A stretch of 64,000 nt of DNA from Opitutaceae bacterium (GCA_041395105.1 JAWLBB010000001.1:1577501-1641500); one strand, 5' to 3'; counted from the first letter of the stretch, positions 16,442 to 25,780 are shown. A program made the numbers and translations. Notes: generated from the sequence alone by a model not told the origin.

Positions 16442-18135
16442 CGTGGATTGGGGTCTTCAATCTGGTCGGTGGGCTCGTCCTGTTTCTGCTCGGGCTGCGT
16501 CTGATGACCGAAGGTCTTCGGCAGGCGGCCGGAGACCGGATACGGTTATGGCTTGAGCGATCCACCCGCAACGCCCTGTCCGCGGTCGGGTTGGGGACCG
16601 GATTGGGGTTTGTCGCACACAGCAGTGCGGCCACCGTGATGACGGTCGGTTTCTTGAATGCCGGGCTCCTCACCCTGGCCGCGGCGTTCCCCCTCATGAT
16701 GGGGGCGAACCTCGGGACGACGTTCTCGATGCAGTTGATCTCGTTCAAACTGGCCGACTATGCCCTGGTCGCGGTGGCCAGTGGTGGGCTCGTCTACCTC
16801 GTTCGCCGGCCCGGAGTGGCCCGTGCAGCCGGACAGGCCGTGCTGGGATTCGGGCTGATATTCCTGGGCATGAAGTTGATGGGAGACTCGGTGACCCCCT
16901 ACCGGGAGGCGCTGGCCCCGGTCCTCGCGAAGATCGACGGGACGACTGCCCTTGGCATGCTCGGGGGGATCGCCCTGGCCACCCTGGTGACGGCGGCCGT
17001 GCAGAGTTCCGGGGCGGTCATCGGGACGGTCTTTGTCCTGATCGGGGTGGGGGCCATCACGCGGATCGAATCGGCGGTTCCGATCGTCCTTGGTGCGCAT
17101 ATCGGAACCTGCATCACGGCTCTGCTCGCGACTCTGGGCGCGGGGATCGAGGCTCGTCGGGGAGCCTATGCCAACTTCGGATTCAACGTGGGGACCTCGT
17201 TTCTGGCCGCCGCGGTCTCCGGATATCTGATACTTGCAGTGGAGGCGACCTCCGCGGATCTCGTCCGGCAGACGGCAAATTTCCATACCCTCGTCATGTT
17301 GCTGGGTATTGCCGTCCATCTGCCGCTGCGCCAGCCCATGCTCAGCCTGCTCCGCCGGATGACGCCCTCGTCCGGGCCCGAGCGTCCCGGGAGTTACCTT
17401 GATCAGCGGCTCCTCAAAACCCCGGAGGACGCATTGGCGGCGACTATGCTCGAATTGGGACGGGCGACCTCGATCGTCCTGGAGAGCCTGCAGGCTGTTG
17501 AAGTGATGTCCCTGGGCTCGAGTCGGACCCAACGACAGCGGGTCAGGCTCAATGAAGCCGCCATCGATGAAATCAAGATTTCGCTCCAGGCCTACCTGCA
17601 GCAACTCAGCCGGGATTACCTTTCTCAGCGCCAGGCTTTGATGGTGCAGGCGCTGAATCGTGCGATGGTGGAACTCGAACGGATCGGCGACCATCTCGAA
17701 AGCCTTCATCGGCTCGGTGATCGGCGGGAACGGGATCTTCCCGACGGTTTTGACGCCGACACCCGATCCAAGCAATCGCAGCTCTTCGCGATGGTGCGCT
17801 CGATGCTGGTCGATCTTGCCGCGACCTTCAATCCGGACCTCTCCAGCTACGATGAGGTTTCCTGGCGGGTGCTTGAGAAACGCAGGGATTTCATGCGCCT
17901 TTCCGCTCCGATCAGAGGGTCGGTCAATGAGCGGGTGGTGCATCATGAGCTTCCCCCCATGGTCGGCCTGCTCTTTTCAGAGTTTTCGGCCGGAATGGAG
18001 CGGATCGGCCGCCATTGCGCGGTCATCGCCGGAGAGATGCGCCAACCGTTTTTCAGGCTGAAACCTTCCAAGCGGGGGCTTCCGGTCCGGCATAAGGAGC
18101 CGAAACCAACAACGGAAGAATCCGAAGTCGACTGA
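16438..18135 (+). CDS. Na+/phosphate cotransporter-family protein with PhoU-like C-terminus
   Basis: From ATG 16438 the product is 565 residues. Two inverted NptA/NaPi-II repeats cover residues 1-310, recognised by HSSAATVMTVGF and VQSSGAVIGTVFV, the QSS-type motifs of this family. A helical PhoU-like domain follows at about 350-540 (ALNRAMVELERIGDHLESL). Family members carry sodium-coupled phosphate or act in phosphate homeostasis. The start overlaps the ArsR stop as ATGA, so expression should follow ArsR. It is not obvious why a phosphate-type transporter would be controlled with an efflux locus; oxyanion export is one possible reading. Confidence 0.88.
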   Translation: MTWIGVFNLVGGLVLFLLGLRLMTEGLRQAAGDRIRLWLERSTRNALSAVGLGTGLGFVAHSSAATVMTVGFLNAGLLTLAAAFPLMMGANLGTTFSMQLISFKLADYALVAVASGGLVYLVRRPGVARAAGQAVLGFGLIFLGMKLMGDSVTPYREALAPVLAKIDGTTALGMLGGIALATLVTAAVQSSGAVIGTVFVLIGVGAITRIESAVPIVLGAHIGTCITALLATLGAGIEARRGAYANFGFNVGTSFLAAAVSGYLILAVEATSADLVRQTANFHTLVMLLGIAVHLPLRQPMLSLLRRMTPSSGPERPGSYLDQRLLKTPEDALAATMLELGRATSIVLESLQAVEVMSLGSSRTQRQRVRLNEAAIDEIKISLQAYLQQLSRDYLSQRQALMVQALNRAMVELERIGDHLESLHRLGDRRERDLPDGFDADTRSKQSQLFAMVRSMLVDLAATFNPDLSSYDEVSWRVLEKRRDFMRLSAPIRGSVNERVVHHELPPMVGLLFSEFSAGMERIGRHCAVIAGEMRQPFFRLKPSKRGLPVRHKEPKPTTEESEVD

Positions 18136-18187
18136 GGTCTTCGCGATTTTGCTTTGCGCCTTCTCCCGCAGACGATTGGATCAGCCC

Positions 18188-18676
18188 GTGTTCAAGCTTA
18201 CCCTGTTTACCGGTGCCCTCTGGGGGTGCCTGATTGTGCTGACGGCACGGGCGGAGACCTCGATGAGTACGCTGCAATCGCTTCCCGCCGTCGGGTTGGA
18301 ACTGGCTCCACTTCCGGCCGAGGCCGGAGCCTTCGCCCTGGTCGAGAAGGATATTCTCGACCGTCTGCGCCGGGTTCTCGAAGCCCGGAATGTCACCCTG
18401 ATCGGTCCGGAACACGTGGTGGACGAGCCCGGACGCCCGGTCCTTGAGGTGACCCTTCAATTGGCGAAAGTCCGCGGGCCCAGTTACCTCTACACCATTG
18501 ATCTGGAGTTGCGGGAAACAGTCGTGCCGGTCCGGGGACTGAAGTCCCTGGTGGAACTCGACGCCGTCACCTGGAAACGGAAGACCGCGGGGATCGCCAA
18601 TCGGGGAGACACCATTCTCGAGGCGATGGACCGGATGGCTGACGACTTTGCCACTGAATACCAGCGGGAGAATTGA
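18188..18676 (+). CDS. Secreted protein of unknown function
   Basis: Starting at GTG 18188 the 162-residue protein has a good Sec signal (FKLTLFTGALWGCLIVLTARAE, cut after ARA). A TTG start 13 codons upstream is possible. The mature part alternates beta-like stretches (VTLIGPEHVV, PVLEVTLQLAKV, YLYTIDLELRETVVPV) and ends with a helix EAMDRMADDFATEYQ. This order recalls small periplasmic proteins that resemble peptidoglycan- or LPS-assembly lipoproteins, but no family can be named. It follows the transporter by 52 bases and may be co-transcribed. The next 290 bases are non-coding. Confidence 0.6.
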   Translation: MFKLTLFTGALWGCLIVLTARAETSMSTLQSLPAVGLELAPLPAEAGAFALVEKDILDRLRRVLEARNVTLIGPEHVVDEPGRPVLEVTLQLAKVRGPSYLYTIDLELRETVVPVRGLKSLVELDAVTWKRKTAGIANRGDTILEAMDRMADDFATEYQREN

Positions 18677-18966
18677 GGGTTTATTCAATCCGCCCATTGC
18701 AGCGGGCGTTGCCCTTCCGGGAAGGTGGGGAATGGACACGACAGGAACGAAAGTTGACGAACGGATGGGACCGGCCCCATTCCCTTCCATCCCTTCTCCA
18801 CTTCTTGAGAGTTCCTGAACCGTCGGGGCATCCAACCCGCTCCGGGCCCGTCCTCACTAATGCGTTCTTGTCTCGGAACGGGATTTTCATTCGACTTCGC
18901 TGACAAGGGGGGGCCGGACGTCCGGGAACTCCCTCGATCCAGCCCATTCGCTCCTTCTGCGCCACC

Positions 18967-19926
18967 ATGCCACTGATTGACAAACCACTCCCCGAATTGA
19001 AGACCTATCTCGGCCGCAATCCCAGGCCGGCCGATTTTGATGATTATTGGGAGAGGGCGTTGGCCGAGCTCGATGCCACCGACCCGGAAATGGAGTTGCG
19101 CCCATCTGATTTCCAGGTGCCCGGGGCCGAGTGTTTCCACCTTTTCTTCAACGGGGTGGGCGGTGCCCGCATCCACGCCAAGTACCTGCGCCCGACCGGC
19201 CGGGTCGAGCCGCATCCAGCCGTGCTCCAGTTTCATGGCTACACCCACCACAGCGGGGATTGGTCGGACAAGCTGAACTACGTCAGTCTCGGCTACTCGG
19301 TGGCCGCGCTCGACTGCCGCGGACAGGGCGGCTGGTCGGAAGATCCCGGAGGGGTCAAGGGCAACACCCACAACGGCCATATCATCCGCGGACTCGACGA
19401 TTGCCCGGACAAGCTGCTTTTTCGTCAGATCTATCTGGATACGGCCATGCTTGCCCGGGTGGTCATGAACCTGCCCGAAGTCGACGAGACCCGGGTCGGC
19501 GCGACCGGTGGATCGCAGGGCGGCGGACTGACTTTGGCCTGCGTCTCGCTTGAGCCCCGGATCAAGCGGGCGGCCCCGGTCTTTCCCTTTCTCTGCGATT
19601 ACCAGCGGGTCTGGGAGATGGACCTGGCCAAGGCGGCCTATGCGGAGCTGAAGACCTTCTTCCGGCACTTTGATCCCCGGCACGAGCGGGAGGAGGAGAT
19701 TTTCACCCGCCTCGGCTACATCGACTGCCAACACCTTGCCCCGCGAATCAGATCGGAAATCCTTTTCGCCACCGGCCTGATGGATGAAATCTGCCCGGCA
19801 TCGACCCAGTTCGCCGCCTACAACCGGATCACCTCGAAGAAGAACATGATCATCTACCCGGATTTCGGCCACGAAGGCCTCCCGGACATGAACGACTCGA
19901 TCTTCGACTTCATGGTCGGATTGTGA
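18967..19926 (+). CDS. Acetyl xylan esterase-like hydrolase (carbohydrate esterase family 7)
   Basis: The 319-residue alpha/beta hydrolase shows all CE7 landmarks: CRGQGG at 118-122, the nucleophile elbow GGSQGG with S183, acid D273 in GLMDEICP and H302 in YPDFGHEG. FHGY at 89-92 provides the oxyanion-hole region. CE7 enzymes remove acetyl groups from xylan fragments and cephalosporin C. There is no signal peptide, so it is cytoplasmic and probably acts on imported oligosaccharides. It stands alone between a non-coding gap and the convergent PlpD-like gene. Length is normal for the family. Confidence 0.9.
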   Translation: MPLIDKPLPELKTYLGRNPRPADFDDYWERALAELDATDPEMELRPSDFQVPGAECFHLFFNGVGGARIHAKYLRPTGRVEPHPAVLQFHGYTHHSGDWSDKLNYVSLGYSVAALDCRGQGGWSEDPGGVKGNTHNGHIIRGLDDCPDKLLFRQIYLDTAMLARVVMNLPEVDETRVGATGGSQGGGLTLACVSLEPRIKRAAPVFPFLCDYQRVWEMDLAKAAYAELKTFFRHFDPRHEREEEIFTRLGYIDCQHLAPRIRSEILFATGLMDEICPASTQFAAYNRITSKKNMIIYPDFGHEGLPDMNDSIFDFMVGL

Positions 19927-20107
19927 GGTGCCCGTCAGGGCTCCGATTGCAGGAGCGCGATCGAACCGGGCGGGCCTAATGACGGGTCTCGTCCGCTGCC
20001 GCCGTTCGGCGGTCGATCGCGATTGCGTCCATCCTGGCACCGATCCTGCCGAACTTCGGCTGAGGCCATTCCCGTTCTTCACAACGGCCAAACAAACCGT
20101 AGCATAG

Positions 20108-20128
20108 GGGCCCTTGGGGTAAGGGCTC
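20108..20128 (-). terminator. Weak hairpin between convergent genes
   Basis: GCCCTT (20110-20115) pairs with AAGGGC (20121-20126) around a five-base GGGGT loop, lying 9 bases beyond the stop of the minus-strand PlpD-like gene. No U-run follows on that strand, so factor-independent termination is doubtful. Confidence 0.3.
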
Positions 20129-20134
20129 CTTTGC

Positions 20135-22426
20135 TTACGGCAGGACCCGGCCGAGGGTGAAGTAGATGGTCGGGGAATGTCCCTCGGCGATGCCCACCGC
20201 CAGGTGGACCGGGCCGAGGGGCGTGCTGGCGGCGAGGAAGGCGCTGCCGGCGAAGATCCAGTCCGCGGGCAGGTAGCGGTTGCTTTCTTCCCAGACGTTT
20301 CCGGCCTCGACCGAACCGCCGATGAATACGCCGTCGTTGGCTTCGCCTCCGCCCAGTCGTTTGCGGACGACAATGGCTCCGACAAAGGCGTTGGACCCGT
20401 AGAGTTCATCGGTCGGCACGCCCGACAGATTGAAGAGTCCTCCGACCCGGAAGGGAAGGCGGGCGACGATGGCTTCCTGATCCAGGGTGTAGTCCACCGC
20501 CAGGCGGGGCTGGATGACGAAACTGCCGAAGGGGAAGGGGGTCGTCATCTGCAGGCTGCCGGTGGTGGTTCCGTACTGGCCTGTTTCGTGGTTGATCGAA
20601 CCGTTCAGATAGTAGCCGTGCCGGGGAAAAAAGGCATCGTCGAGCTGGTCCAGGGTCAGGGACGTGTAGATGCGGTCGGTCGTGTAGTTGATCAACTGGT
20701 CACCGAGATCCACCACTTCAATTTCTCCGTCCGGTCCGATGACAATGATGGCGGGTGCCTGGATGTCGGTATTGCGGACGGATCCGCTCTCCACTCCGAC
20801 CCGGAACTCCCCGTAGGTTCCGATGCGCAGGCCTCCCGCGAGGCCCCCAAAGAAGGTCTGGCGTTCGAAGGTGACCTGCTGGGGTCGGACGTCCGGGTTC
20901 AGTGAACTGAAATCGACCAGGTAGGCTTCGGGTGTTCTGAGGAACTCACCCCGGGGCGCGAGGAAGAAGGTTCCGGTGTAGTCCACCGGCTGGAAGAATT
21001 CAGCGTCAAGCCGGTCGACCGTTCCCATCGACATCTGTATGGGTATCTCCGCCCCGAGGCGGTTCAGCTGAGTGAACCGCAGGGAGGCCCGCACATTGAT
21101 CTCACTGGATCCATCGAGATTGCTCTCGAGACCGATACCGAAAAGCAGGAAGTTCGGGCCCCATGGTTTGGGTTCAGTGCGGACGACGAGAACCTTGCCT
21201 TCGGGCCGGTCCTCGATCCGGTAGTCCACGCTCTTGAAGTAGCCCAGGTCATGAACCCGGCCGAGGCTGTACTCCAGTTCATCCGGATCGAGCGGTTCCC
21301 CCGTCCGTATGTTCAGGCGTTTGCGCACGGCCGCCTCAGCCACGCGGTCGTTCCCTTCAACCTCGATGGCCGCGATGACGGGTGCATTGCGCGGCAGGCT
21401 TCGGCGGGATCGTTCACCTGCGGCATAGAGCTCCGGTGGCAGAGTCAGGGTGGCCAGTGCATCGCGGAATTCCTCGCTCTCAGCGTAACCGAGGGCGGCG
21501 ATATCGAGAGCATCAGGGAACGAGGAGGATTCGTAGCCGGGGAGTTTCAGCCGGACGAGGACGTCGTTCGAATCGAGCGTCTCGATTTGTTCCAGGGTAT
21601 CCCTCTGGGACAGGATTGAGATGAGCTGCTCCGCCATCGCGATCGGACTCGTCAGTTGGTCTGCCGGCAGCAGTTCGGGCCTCACGTCGACGGCGATGAT
21701 CACGTCGGCCCCCATGTCGCGGACGACGCTGATCGGCAGGTTGCGGGAGGCGAATCCGTCGATGAGAACCCGGCCATCGACGGTGTGGGGCGCAAAAACC
21801 CCGGGTACCGCCATGCTTGCGCGCATCGCGTCGGCCAGCGAGCCGTGATCGATGACGACCATTGCTCCGGTCTCCACATCGGTGGCCACGGCACGGAACG
21901 GAACCGGGAGGCTGTCGAAGGAACTGCGAGGTCCGACGAAACCTGTCAGATCCCGCAGAGCCACCAGCAGGTTCTGACCGGATATGAAGGCATTGGGCAC
22001 TTTCAGTCCGGACTTGTCGATGCCGAACTCGGCCCAGCGGGGTGTATCCAGTTCTTCCGCTTTGGCCCGATAGCCGCGTTCCTGGCGGGGCAGGGAATCG
22101 CTGAGAAGCCGCTCCCAATCGGTCTGCTTCAGCCATTCCAGCATTTCGTCCGAGGTATAGCCCGCGCAGTAGAGTCCGCCGACGATTGAGCCCATACTGG
22201 TCCCGGCCACGTAGTCGACCTCGATATTCAATTCCTCAAGCATGCGGATCACGCCGACATGGCCGATCCCGCGGGCGCCCCCGCCGGCCAGAACCAGGCC
22301 GATCCGGGGCCGGTTTTGGTCACGTCCTGCGGGGGCGTCTTCAGGAGCGGCGGCAAGCGTTGGGGGGAGGCAGCCGAGGAGAGCGGTCGTGAAGAAGAGG
22401 GCAAGAACGCGTCGAGGGGTCTGCAT
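20135..22426 (-). CDS. PlpD-like patatin phospholipase with POTRA and outer-membrane barrel
   Basis: From ATG 22426 the product is 763 residues with a signal peptide (QTPRRVLALFFTTALLG). The patatin domain (about 40-340) has the oxyanion loop GGGARG, the nucleophile S77 in GTSMGS and catalytic D223 in LIDGF. A single POTRA-like domain covers about 370-450 (AIEVEGNDRVAEAAVRKRL), and the last 300 residues form a 16-strand BamA/Omp85-like barrel ending in IYFTLGRVLP. This is the type Vd autotransporter layout: a lipase delivered across or anchored at the outer membrane. The Asp motif is DGF instead of the common DGG. It implies a Gram-negative envelope. Confidence 0.9.
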   Translation of the reverse strand: MQTPRRVLALFFTTALLGCLPPTLAAAPEDAPAGRDQNRPRIGLVLAGGGARGIGHVGVIRMLEELNIEVDYVAGTSMGSIVGGLYCAGYTSDEMLEWLKQTDWERLLSDSLPRQERGYRAKAEELDTPRWAEFGIDKSGLKVPNAFISGQNLLVALRDLTGFVGPRSSFDSLPVPFRAVATDVETGAMVVIDHGSLADAMRASMAVPGVFAPHTVDGRVLIDGFASRNLPISVVRDMGADVIIAVDVRPELLPADQLTSPIAMAEQLISILSQRDTLEQIETLDSNDVLVRLKLPGYESSSFPDALDIAALGYAESEEFRDALATLTLPPELYAAGERSRRSLPRNAPVIAAIEVEGNDRVAEAAVRKRLNIRTGEPLDPDELEYSLGRVHDLGYFKSVDYRIEDRPEGKVLVVRTEPKPWGPNFLLFGIGLESNLDGSSEINVRASLRFTQLNRLGAEIPIQMSMGTVDRLDAEFFQPVDYTGTFFLAPRGEFLRTPEAYLVDFSSLNPDVRPQQVTFERQTFFGGLAGGLRIGTYGEFRVGVESGSVRNTDIQAPAIIVIGPDGEIEVVDLGDQLINYTTDRIYTSLTLDQLDDAFFPRHGYYLNGSINHETGQYGTTTGSLQMTTPFPFGSFVIQPRLAVDYTLDQEAIVARLPFRVGGLFNLSGVPTDELYGSNAFVGAIVVRKRLGGGEANDGVFIGGSVEAGNVWEESNRYLPADWIFAGSAFLAASTPLGPVHLAVGIAEGHSPTIYFTLGRVLP

Positions 22427-22695
22427 GATGCCGGCGGTGGTGGATGAACACTTCGGATTCGAGTGCGGGGTTGCTGGCTGGGAATTGTCGAGCATGGAGG
22501 GCCTTCAATGTCGGGTGGGAATGGGTGATACCCCAATCCGGATTTCGAGGATTCAGGAGAAGCCGCTCAGTCCCGAATGGCAAGCGTCCGCCGCTTGCCG
22601 GGATGTCGCCCGATTCCCGATCACGGATGCCTGGTCGGAGTTGGGTCCGGGAAGTCCCCGCTGGACATTTTCGGACGAGCCGGTTGCAATGGGGC

Positions 22696-23535
22696 ATGTT
22701 TCCCCGCTCGGTGATCGGAGGGTTGTCGGTTTCCCGCCTCATGATCGGCACGAACTGGTTCATGGGGTACTCCCATACCAGCAAGGCGAAGGACAAGCAG
22801 ATCGTCGAAACAATGACTTCCGGCAGGATTGCCGACGTGATCGAGGTCTTCATGCGGGCCGGAGTCGACACCCTCTATGGGGTTACGCCGGTGCCGAAGA
22901 TCACGGATGCGATCGCGGAGGCGGAGCAGCGGACGGGACGCAAATGCCTGACCGTTTCCATTCCGACTCTCCCGCTGGACGACTCGGCCGAAAGTCTGGA
23001 TCAGGCAGAGAGGACCTTGGATCAACTTGCCGGAATGGGTGTGGCCATCTGCATGCCCCACCAGGCGACGACGGACGCTTTTGTGAACCGCCGGACGCGT
23101 TCGCTGGCCGGGATCGAACCCTACCTGAAGATGATCCGAGACCGGGGGATGATTCCCGGTCTCTCCACCCATATGCCCGAGACACCGATCTATGCCGACG
23201 CGACCGGGCTCGACGTGGAGACCTACATCCAGATCTACAATGCGGCGGGCTTCCTGATGCAGATCGAAATCGACTGGGTGCAGCGCATGATCTGGAATTC
23301 CAAGAAGCCGGTCATCACGATCAAGCCGCTGGCGGCGGGCAAGCTGCCGCCCCTGGTCGGCCTTGCCTTTTCCTGGAGCACGATTCGCGAGCAGGACATG
23401 GTCTGCATCGGCACGAATTCCCCGGACGAAGCGGCGGAAGTCATTGAGTTGTCCCTTTCGATCCTCGAGCACCGTGTGCCGCGGATGGAGCTTCAGGAAA
23501 CCCGGAGCAAGGCTTCCCTGCGTCAGTCGCGGTAG
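22696..23535 (+). CDS. Unknown protein, possible TIM-barrel (aldo/keto-reductase-like start)
   Basis: The 279-residue protein begins at ATG 22696 (MFPRSVIGGLSVSRLMIGTN). The frame continues 84 codons upstream, but that segment is low in recognisable structure and overlaps the divergent promoter region. The N-terminus recalls aldo/keto reductases (SRLMIGTN), and the rest alternates strands and helices as in a TIM barrel: AGVDTLYGV, CLTVSIPT, GVAICMPHQAT, MIPGLSTHMP, GFLMQIEIDW, PVITIKPLAAGKLPP, VCIGTNSPDEAAEVIEL. The NADPH-binding Lys/Ser motif of aldo/keto reductases is not evident. I know it only as a conserved type of hypothetical protein. It is transcribed away from the PlpD-like gene. Confidence 0.65.
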   Translation: MFPRSVIGGLSVSRLMIGTNWFMGYSHTSKAKDKQIVETMTSGRIADVIEVFMRAGVDTLYGVTPVPKITDAIAEAEQRTGRKCLTVSIPTLPLDDSAESLDQAERTLDQLAGMGVAICMPHQATTDAFVNRRTRSLAGIEPYLKMIRDRGMIPGLSTHMPETPIYADATGLDVETYIQIYNAAGFLMQIEIDWVQRMIWNSKKPVITIKPLAAGKLPPLVGLAFSWSTIREQDMVCIGTNSPDEAAEVIELSLSILEHRVPRMELQETRSKASLRQSR

Positions 23536-23936
23536 CCGGTCCTGGCCGGCGAAGGCAGGGCGAGGCGCCCCTGACGCGCCGCAAGAGCTCAGTCGCACTG
23601 CCTCCAGTGCAGCGCGATTGATGAAAGTGACCGTTTTCTCCGGGCATAGGCGCTCGTGTGAGAACACGACCCATGGTCGGGCATCCAATGGAAGGCGGTC
23701 CACTGGTGCGACAGGCTCACCACCCCCGAGTCCACCGAAGGGCCGGGCCGCCGCACAGCCCGCCCCGGCACAGGAACACAGGAACGGGGGCTCAGCGCCG
23801 TTGCTACAAATCAGCCGTCGAATCCGGATCTGGCCACTTCGCCAGGTCGATGTGCCACTCGCCAGCCGGAGGACGCCAACAATCGCTCGTACCCTACCCG
23901 GCGAATCACAACCAGGGCCCGTTTGCCCGAGAGCGT
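23536..23936 (+). other. Non-coding gap of 401 bases
   Basis: No convincing gene is visible on either strand. Two small hairpins occur: GGGCG-AGG-CGCCC at 23558-23570, just after the upstream stop and possibly terminating it, and GCACTG-CCTC-CAGTGC at 23595-23610. A stretch near 23706-23735 resembles dispersed GACAGGCTCACCACC-type repeats of environmental genomes. Confidence 0.5.
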
Positions 23937-24503
23937 CTAGTTCCGCCGGTATTTCAGGAGGACGGTGGAAGCATCAAGGTTTTCGACGCTCTCAAACTGA
24001 AATCGGGTTTCGACCTCGCGGTCGACGAGGCGTCGGCCGGAGCCAAAGATGACCGGTTCAAAAGTAAGCCAAAGTCGGTCGACCAGGTTGGCGGCGAGGA
24101 AGAGGCGATTGATCGAAGAACCGCCGAGAATGACGCAATTCGTCTTTCCGCGCCGGGTGAGATCTGCGACTGTTTCGGCGGGTGGTCTGTCGGTGAATTC
24201 CAGTCTTTCGGGGTGCCATTCCTTGGTCCAGTTCTCCGGATGCCGGGTCATGACGATCCTGAGCCGGCGGGAGGGTTTCTCAACTGCCGCCAGGACAGCG
24301 GAACGAGCCGCGTCAAAGGTGTTTCGCCCCATGATGGAGGCGTCAAAACCCTCAAGGGCCGAACGAAACCAGGCTTGGTCGGCCTTGGAGGCGAAACCGA
24401 CACCGGGCTGGTTTCCCTTCGTCAGGCAGCCGTCGAGCGAGAGCACGGCGACGAGGGTGATCTGAATGGATCTGAGGCGGGTCTTTTCGGGTGCGGCGGA
24501 CAT
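23937..24503 (-). CDS. RibD C-terminal / dihydrofolate-reductase-like protein
   Basis: The 188-residue product from ATG 24503 (MSAAPEKTRLRS) has the DHFR-fold layout of the RibD C-terminal family: the first strand ITLVAVLSLDGCLT with the conserved S-x-D-G, DASIMGRNTFDAAR, RRLRIVMTR, NCVILGGSSINRLFL with the NADPH-binding G-G, and LWLTFEPVIFGSGRRLV. Members reduce pyrimidine or pterin compounds with NADPH, but many are uncharacterised and this one is not next to riboflavin genes. It is a monocistronic minus-strand gene. Confidence 0.88.
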   Translation of the reverse strand: MSAAPEKTRLRSIQITLVAVLSLDGCLTKGNQPGVGFASKADQAWFRSALEGFDASIMGRNTFDAARSAVLAAVEKPSRRLRIVMTRHPENWTKEWHPERLEFTDRPPAETVADLTRRGKTNCVILGGSSINRLFLAANLVDRLWLTFEPVIFGSGRRLVDREVETRFQFESVENLDASTVLLKYRRN

Positions 24504-24829
24504 GGTCAACTTCAGGAGCAACGGGATGCGTTCGTCATGCCGGTGCGCGGAGAGCCGCTGCCTGCGCGGCGGGCGAAGCGATCGGCCCTCTGATTGATTG
24601 AATTGTGATTGGGCAGACCTCTGTGTTCCGAAGGAAAACGGTGGTCGGGTCCATTGATGGCTCTGGTCAATGTTGCAGATCTGGCCGGGTCCAGCAATAG
24701 CCATCCACGGTTGTGGGTTCAAGTATGGGTTGAACCGGCCGAGTGAAGACACGGGTTCCGGATGCTTTCATGGCGACGATTTTGCCTCGCACCGGGACAG
24801 AATCGTTTCTTTATGGCTGGGAAAAGGGC
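24504..24829 (+). other. Divergent non-coding gap of 326 bases
   Basis: This lies between the DHFR-like gene (minus) and GDP-fucose synthase (plus) and should hold both promoters. An AT-richer patch (24593-24610, TTGATTGAATTGTGATTGGG) stands out, but no firm -35/-10 pair or operator was found. Confidence 0.4.
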
Positions 24830-25780
24830 ATGAAAAAAGATGACTCCATCCTGGTGGCGGGTCATCGCGGAATGGTGGGTTCGGCCCTCGTCCGCGATCT
24901 GCGCGGACGTGGCTATACCAACCTCCTGCTTCCCTCGCGGGAGGAGCTCGACCTTTCGCGCCAGGAGGCGGTCGAGCATTTCTTCGAGCGGAAGCGACCG
25001 ACGGTGGTGGTAATGGCGGCGGCCAGGGTGGGCGGCATCCATGCCAACAACGCCTACAGCGGTGAGTTCATCTATGAGAACCTCATCATTGCGACCCAGT
25101 TGGTCGAGGCGGCCCGGCGTTTCGGAACGACACGCTTTCTCTTTCTTGGAAGTTCCTGCATCTATCCGAAGCATGCGCCGCAGCCCATGCCGGAGGACTG
25201 TCTGCTGGCCGGCCCGCTTGAACCGACCAATGAGGCCTATGCCGTGGCCAAGATCGCCGGGCTCAAACTCTGCCAGCACTACCGGCGTCAATACGGGGTG
25301 CTCTTCCATTCCCTCATGCCGACCAATCTTTACGGGCCGGGCGACAATTACCATCCGGAGAACTCCCATGTCCTTCCCGCCCTCATCCGGCGGTTTCATG
25401 AAGCCCGGCTGAAAGGGGCGGAGGAAGTGGTGGTCTGGGGGAGCGGCAAGGTCAGTCGGGAGTTCCTCCACGTCGACGATCTGGCGGACGCCTGCCACTT
25501 CATGCTGCAGGTCGAGGATCCGCCGGATTGGGTCAACGTCGGCACGGGCGTCGACCTGACCATTCGCCAACTGGCGGAGATGGTTCAGGAAGTGGTCGGA
25601 TTCGAGGGCAGGCTTGTCTTCGACGCCTCCAAGCCGGACGGGACGCCGAAGAAACAGCTCGATGTTTCGCGGATCAACGCCCTGGGTTGGTCGGCCCGGA
25701 CAACGCTGCGGGACGGATTGAAATCCACCTACGCCGCTTACCTGAAGGACTTGGGAGCGGGGATGGTTCGGACCGGTTGA
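24830..25780 (+). CDS. fcl: GDP-L-fucose synthase
   Basis: From ATG 24830, preceded by AAAAGGG, the product is 316 residues, the normal length. It is an extended short-chain dehydrogenase: NADP loop G11-x-x-G14-x-x-G17 (GHRGMVGSA), GSSC with S108/S109 in FLGSSCIYP, and catalytic Y137-x3-K141 (YAVAK). The conserved NLYGPGDNY follows. It converts GDP-4-keto-6-deoxymannose to GDP-L-fucose, a cell-surface sugar precursor. The partner GDP-mannose dehydratase (gmd) is not in this window. Upstream in-frame ATGs would lengthen the protein without any conserved residues. Confidence 0.95.
   Translation: MKKDDSILVAGHRGMVGSALVRDLRGRGYTNLLLPSREELDLSRQEAVEHFFERKRPTVVVMAAARVGGIHANNAYSGEFIYENLIIATQLVEAARRFGTTRFLFLGSSCIYPKHAPQPMPEDCLLAGPLEPTNEAYAVAKIAGLKLCQHYRRQYGVLFHSLMPTNLYGPGDNYHPENSHVLPALIRRFHEARLKGAEEVVVWGSGKVSREFLHVDDLADACHFMLQVEDPPDWVNVGTGVDLTIRQLAEMVQEVVGFEGRLVFDASKPDGTPKKQLDVSRINALGWSARTTLRDGLKSTYAAYLKDLGAGMVRTG

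Noticed and set aside
16546..17946. 466-codon minus-strand frame opposite the NaPi-type transporter
   Set aside because: Composition is His/Arg/Pro-rich and it is antisense to well-conserved transporter motifs.
23595..23610. Short hairpin GCACTG-CCTC-CAGTGC as a terminator
   Set aside because: It has a 6-bp stem without a T-run and lies 60 bases from the nearest gene end, so it is not strong enough to call.
23706..23735. GACAGGCTCACCACC-like stretch as a dispersed repeat
   Set aside because: Only one degenerate copy is visible in the window, so it cannot be supported as a repeat here.
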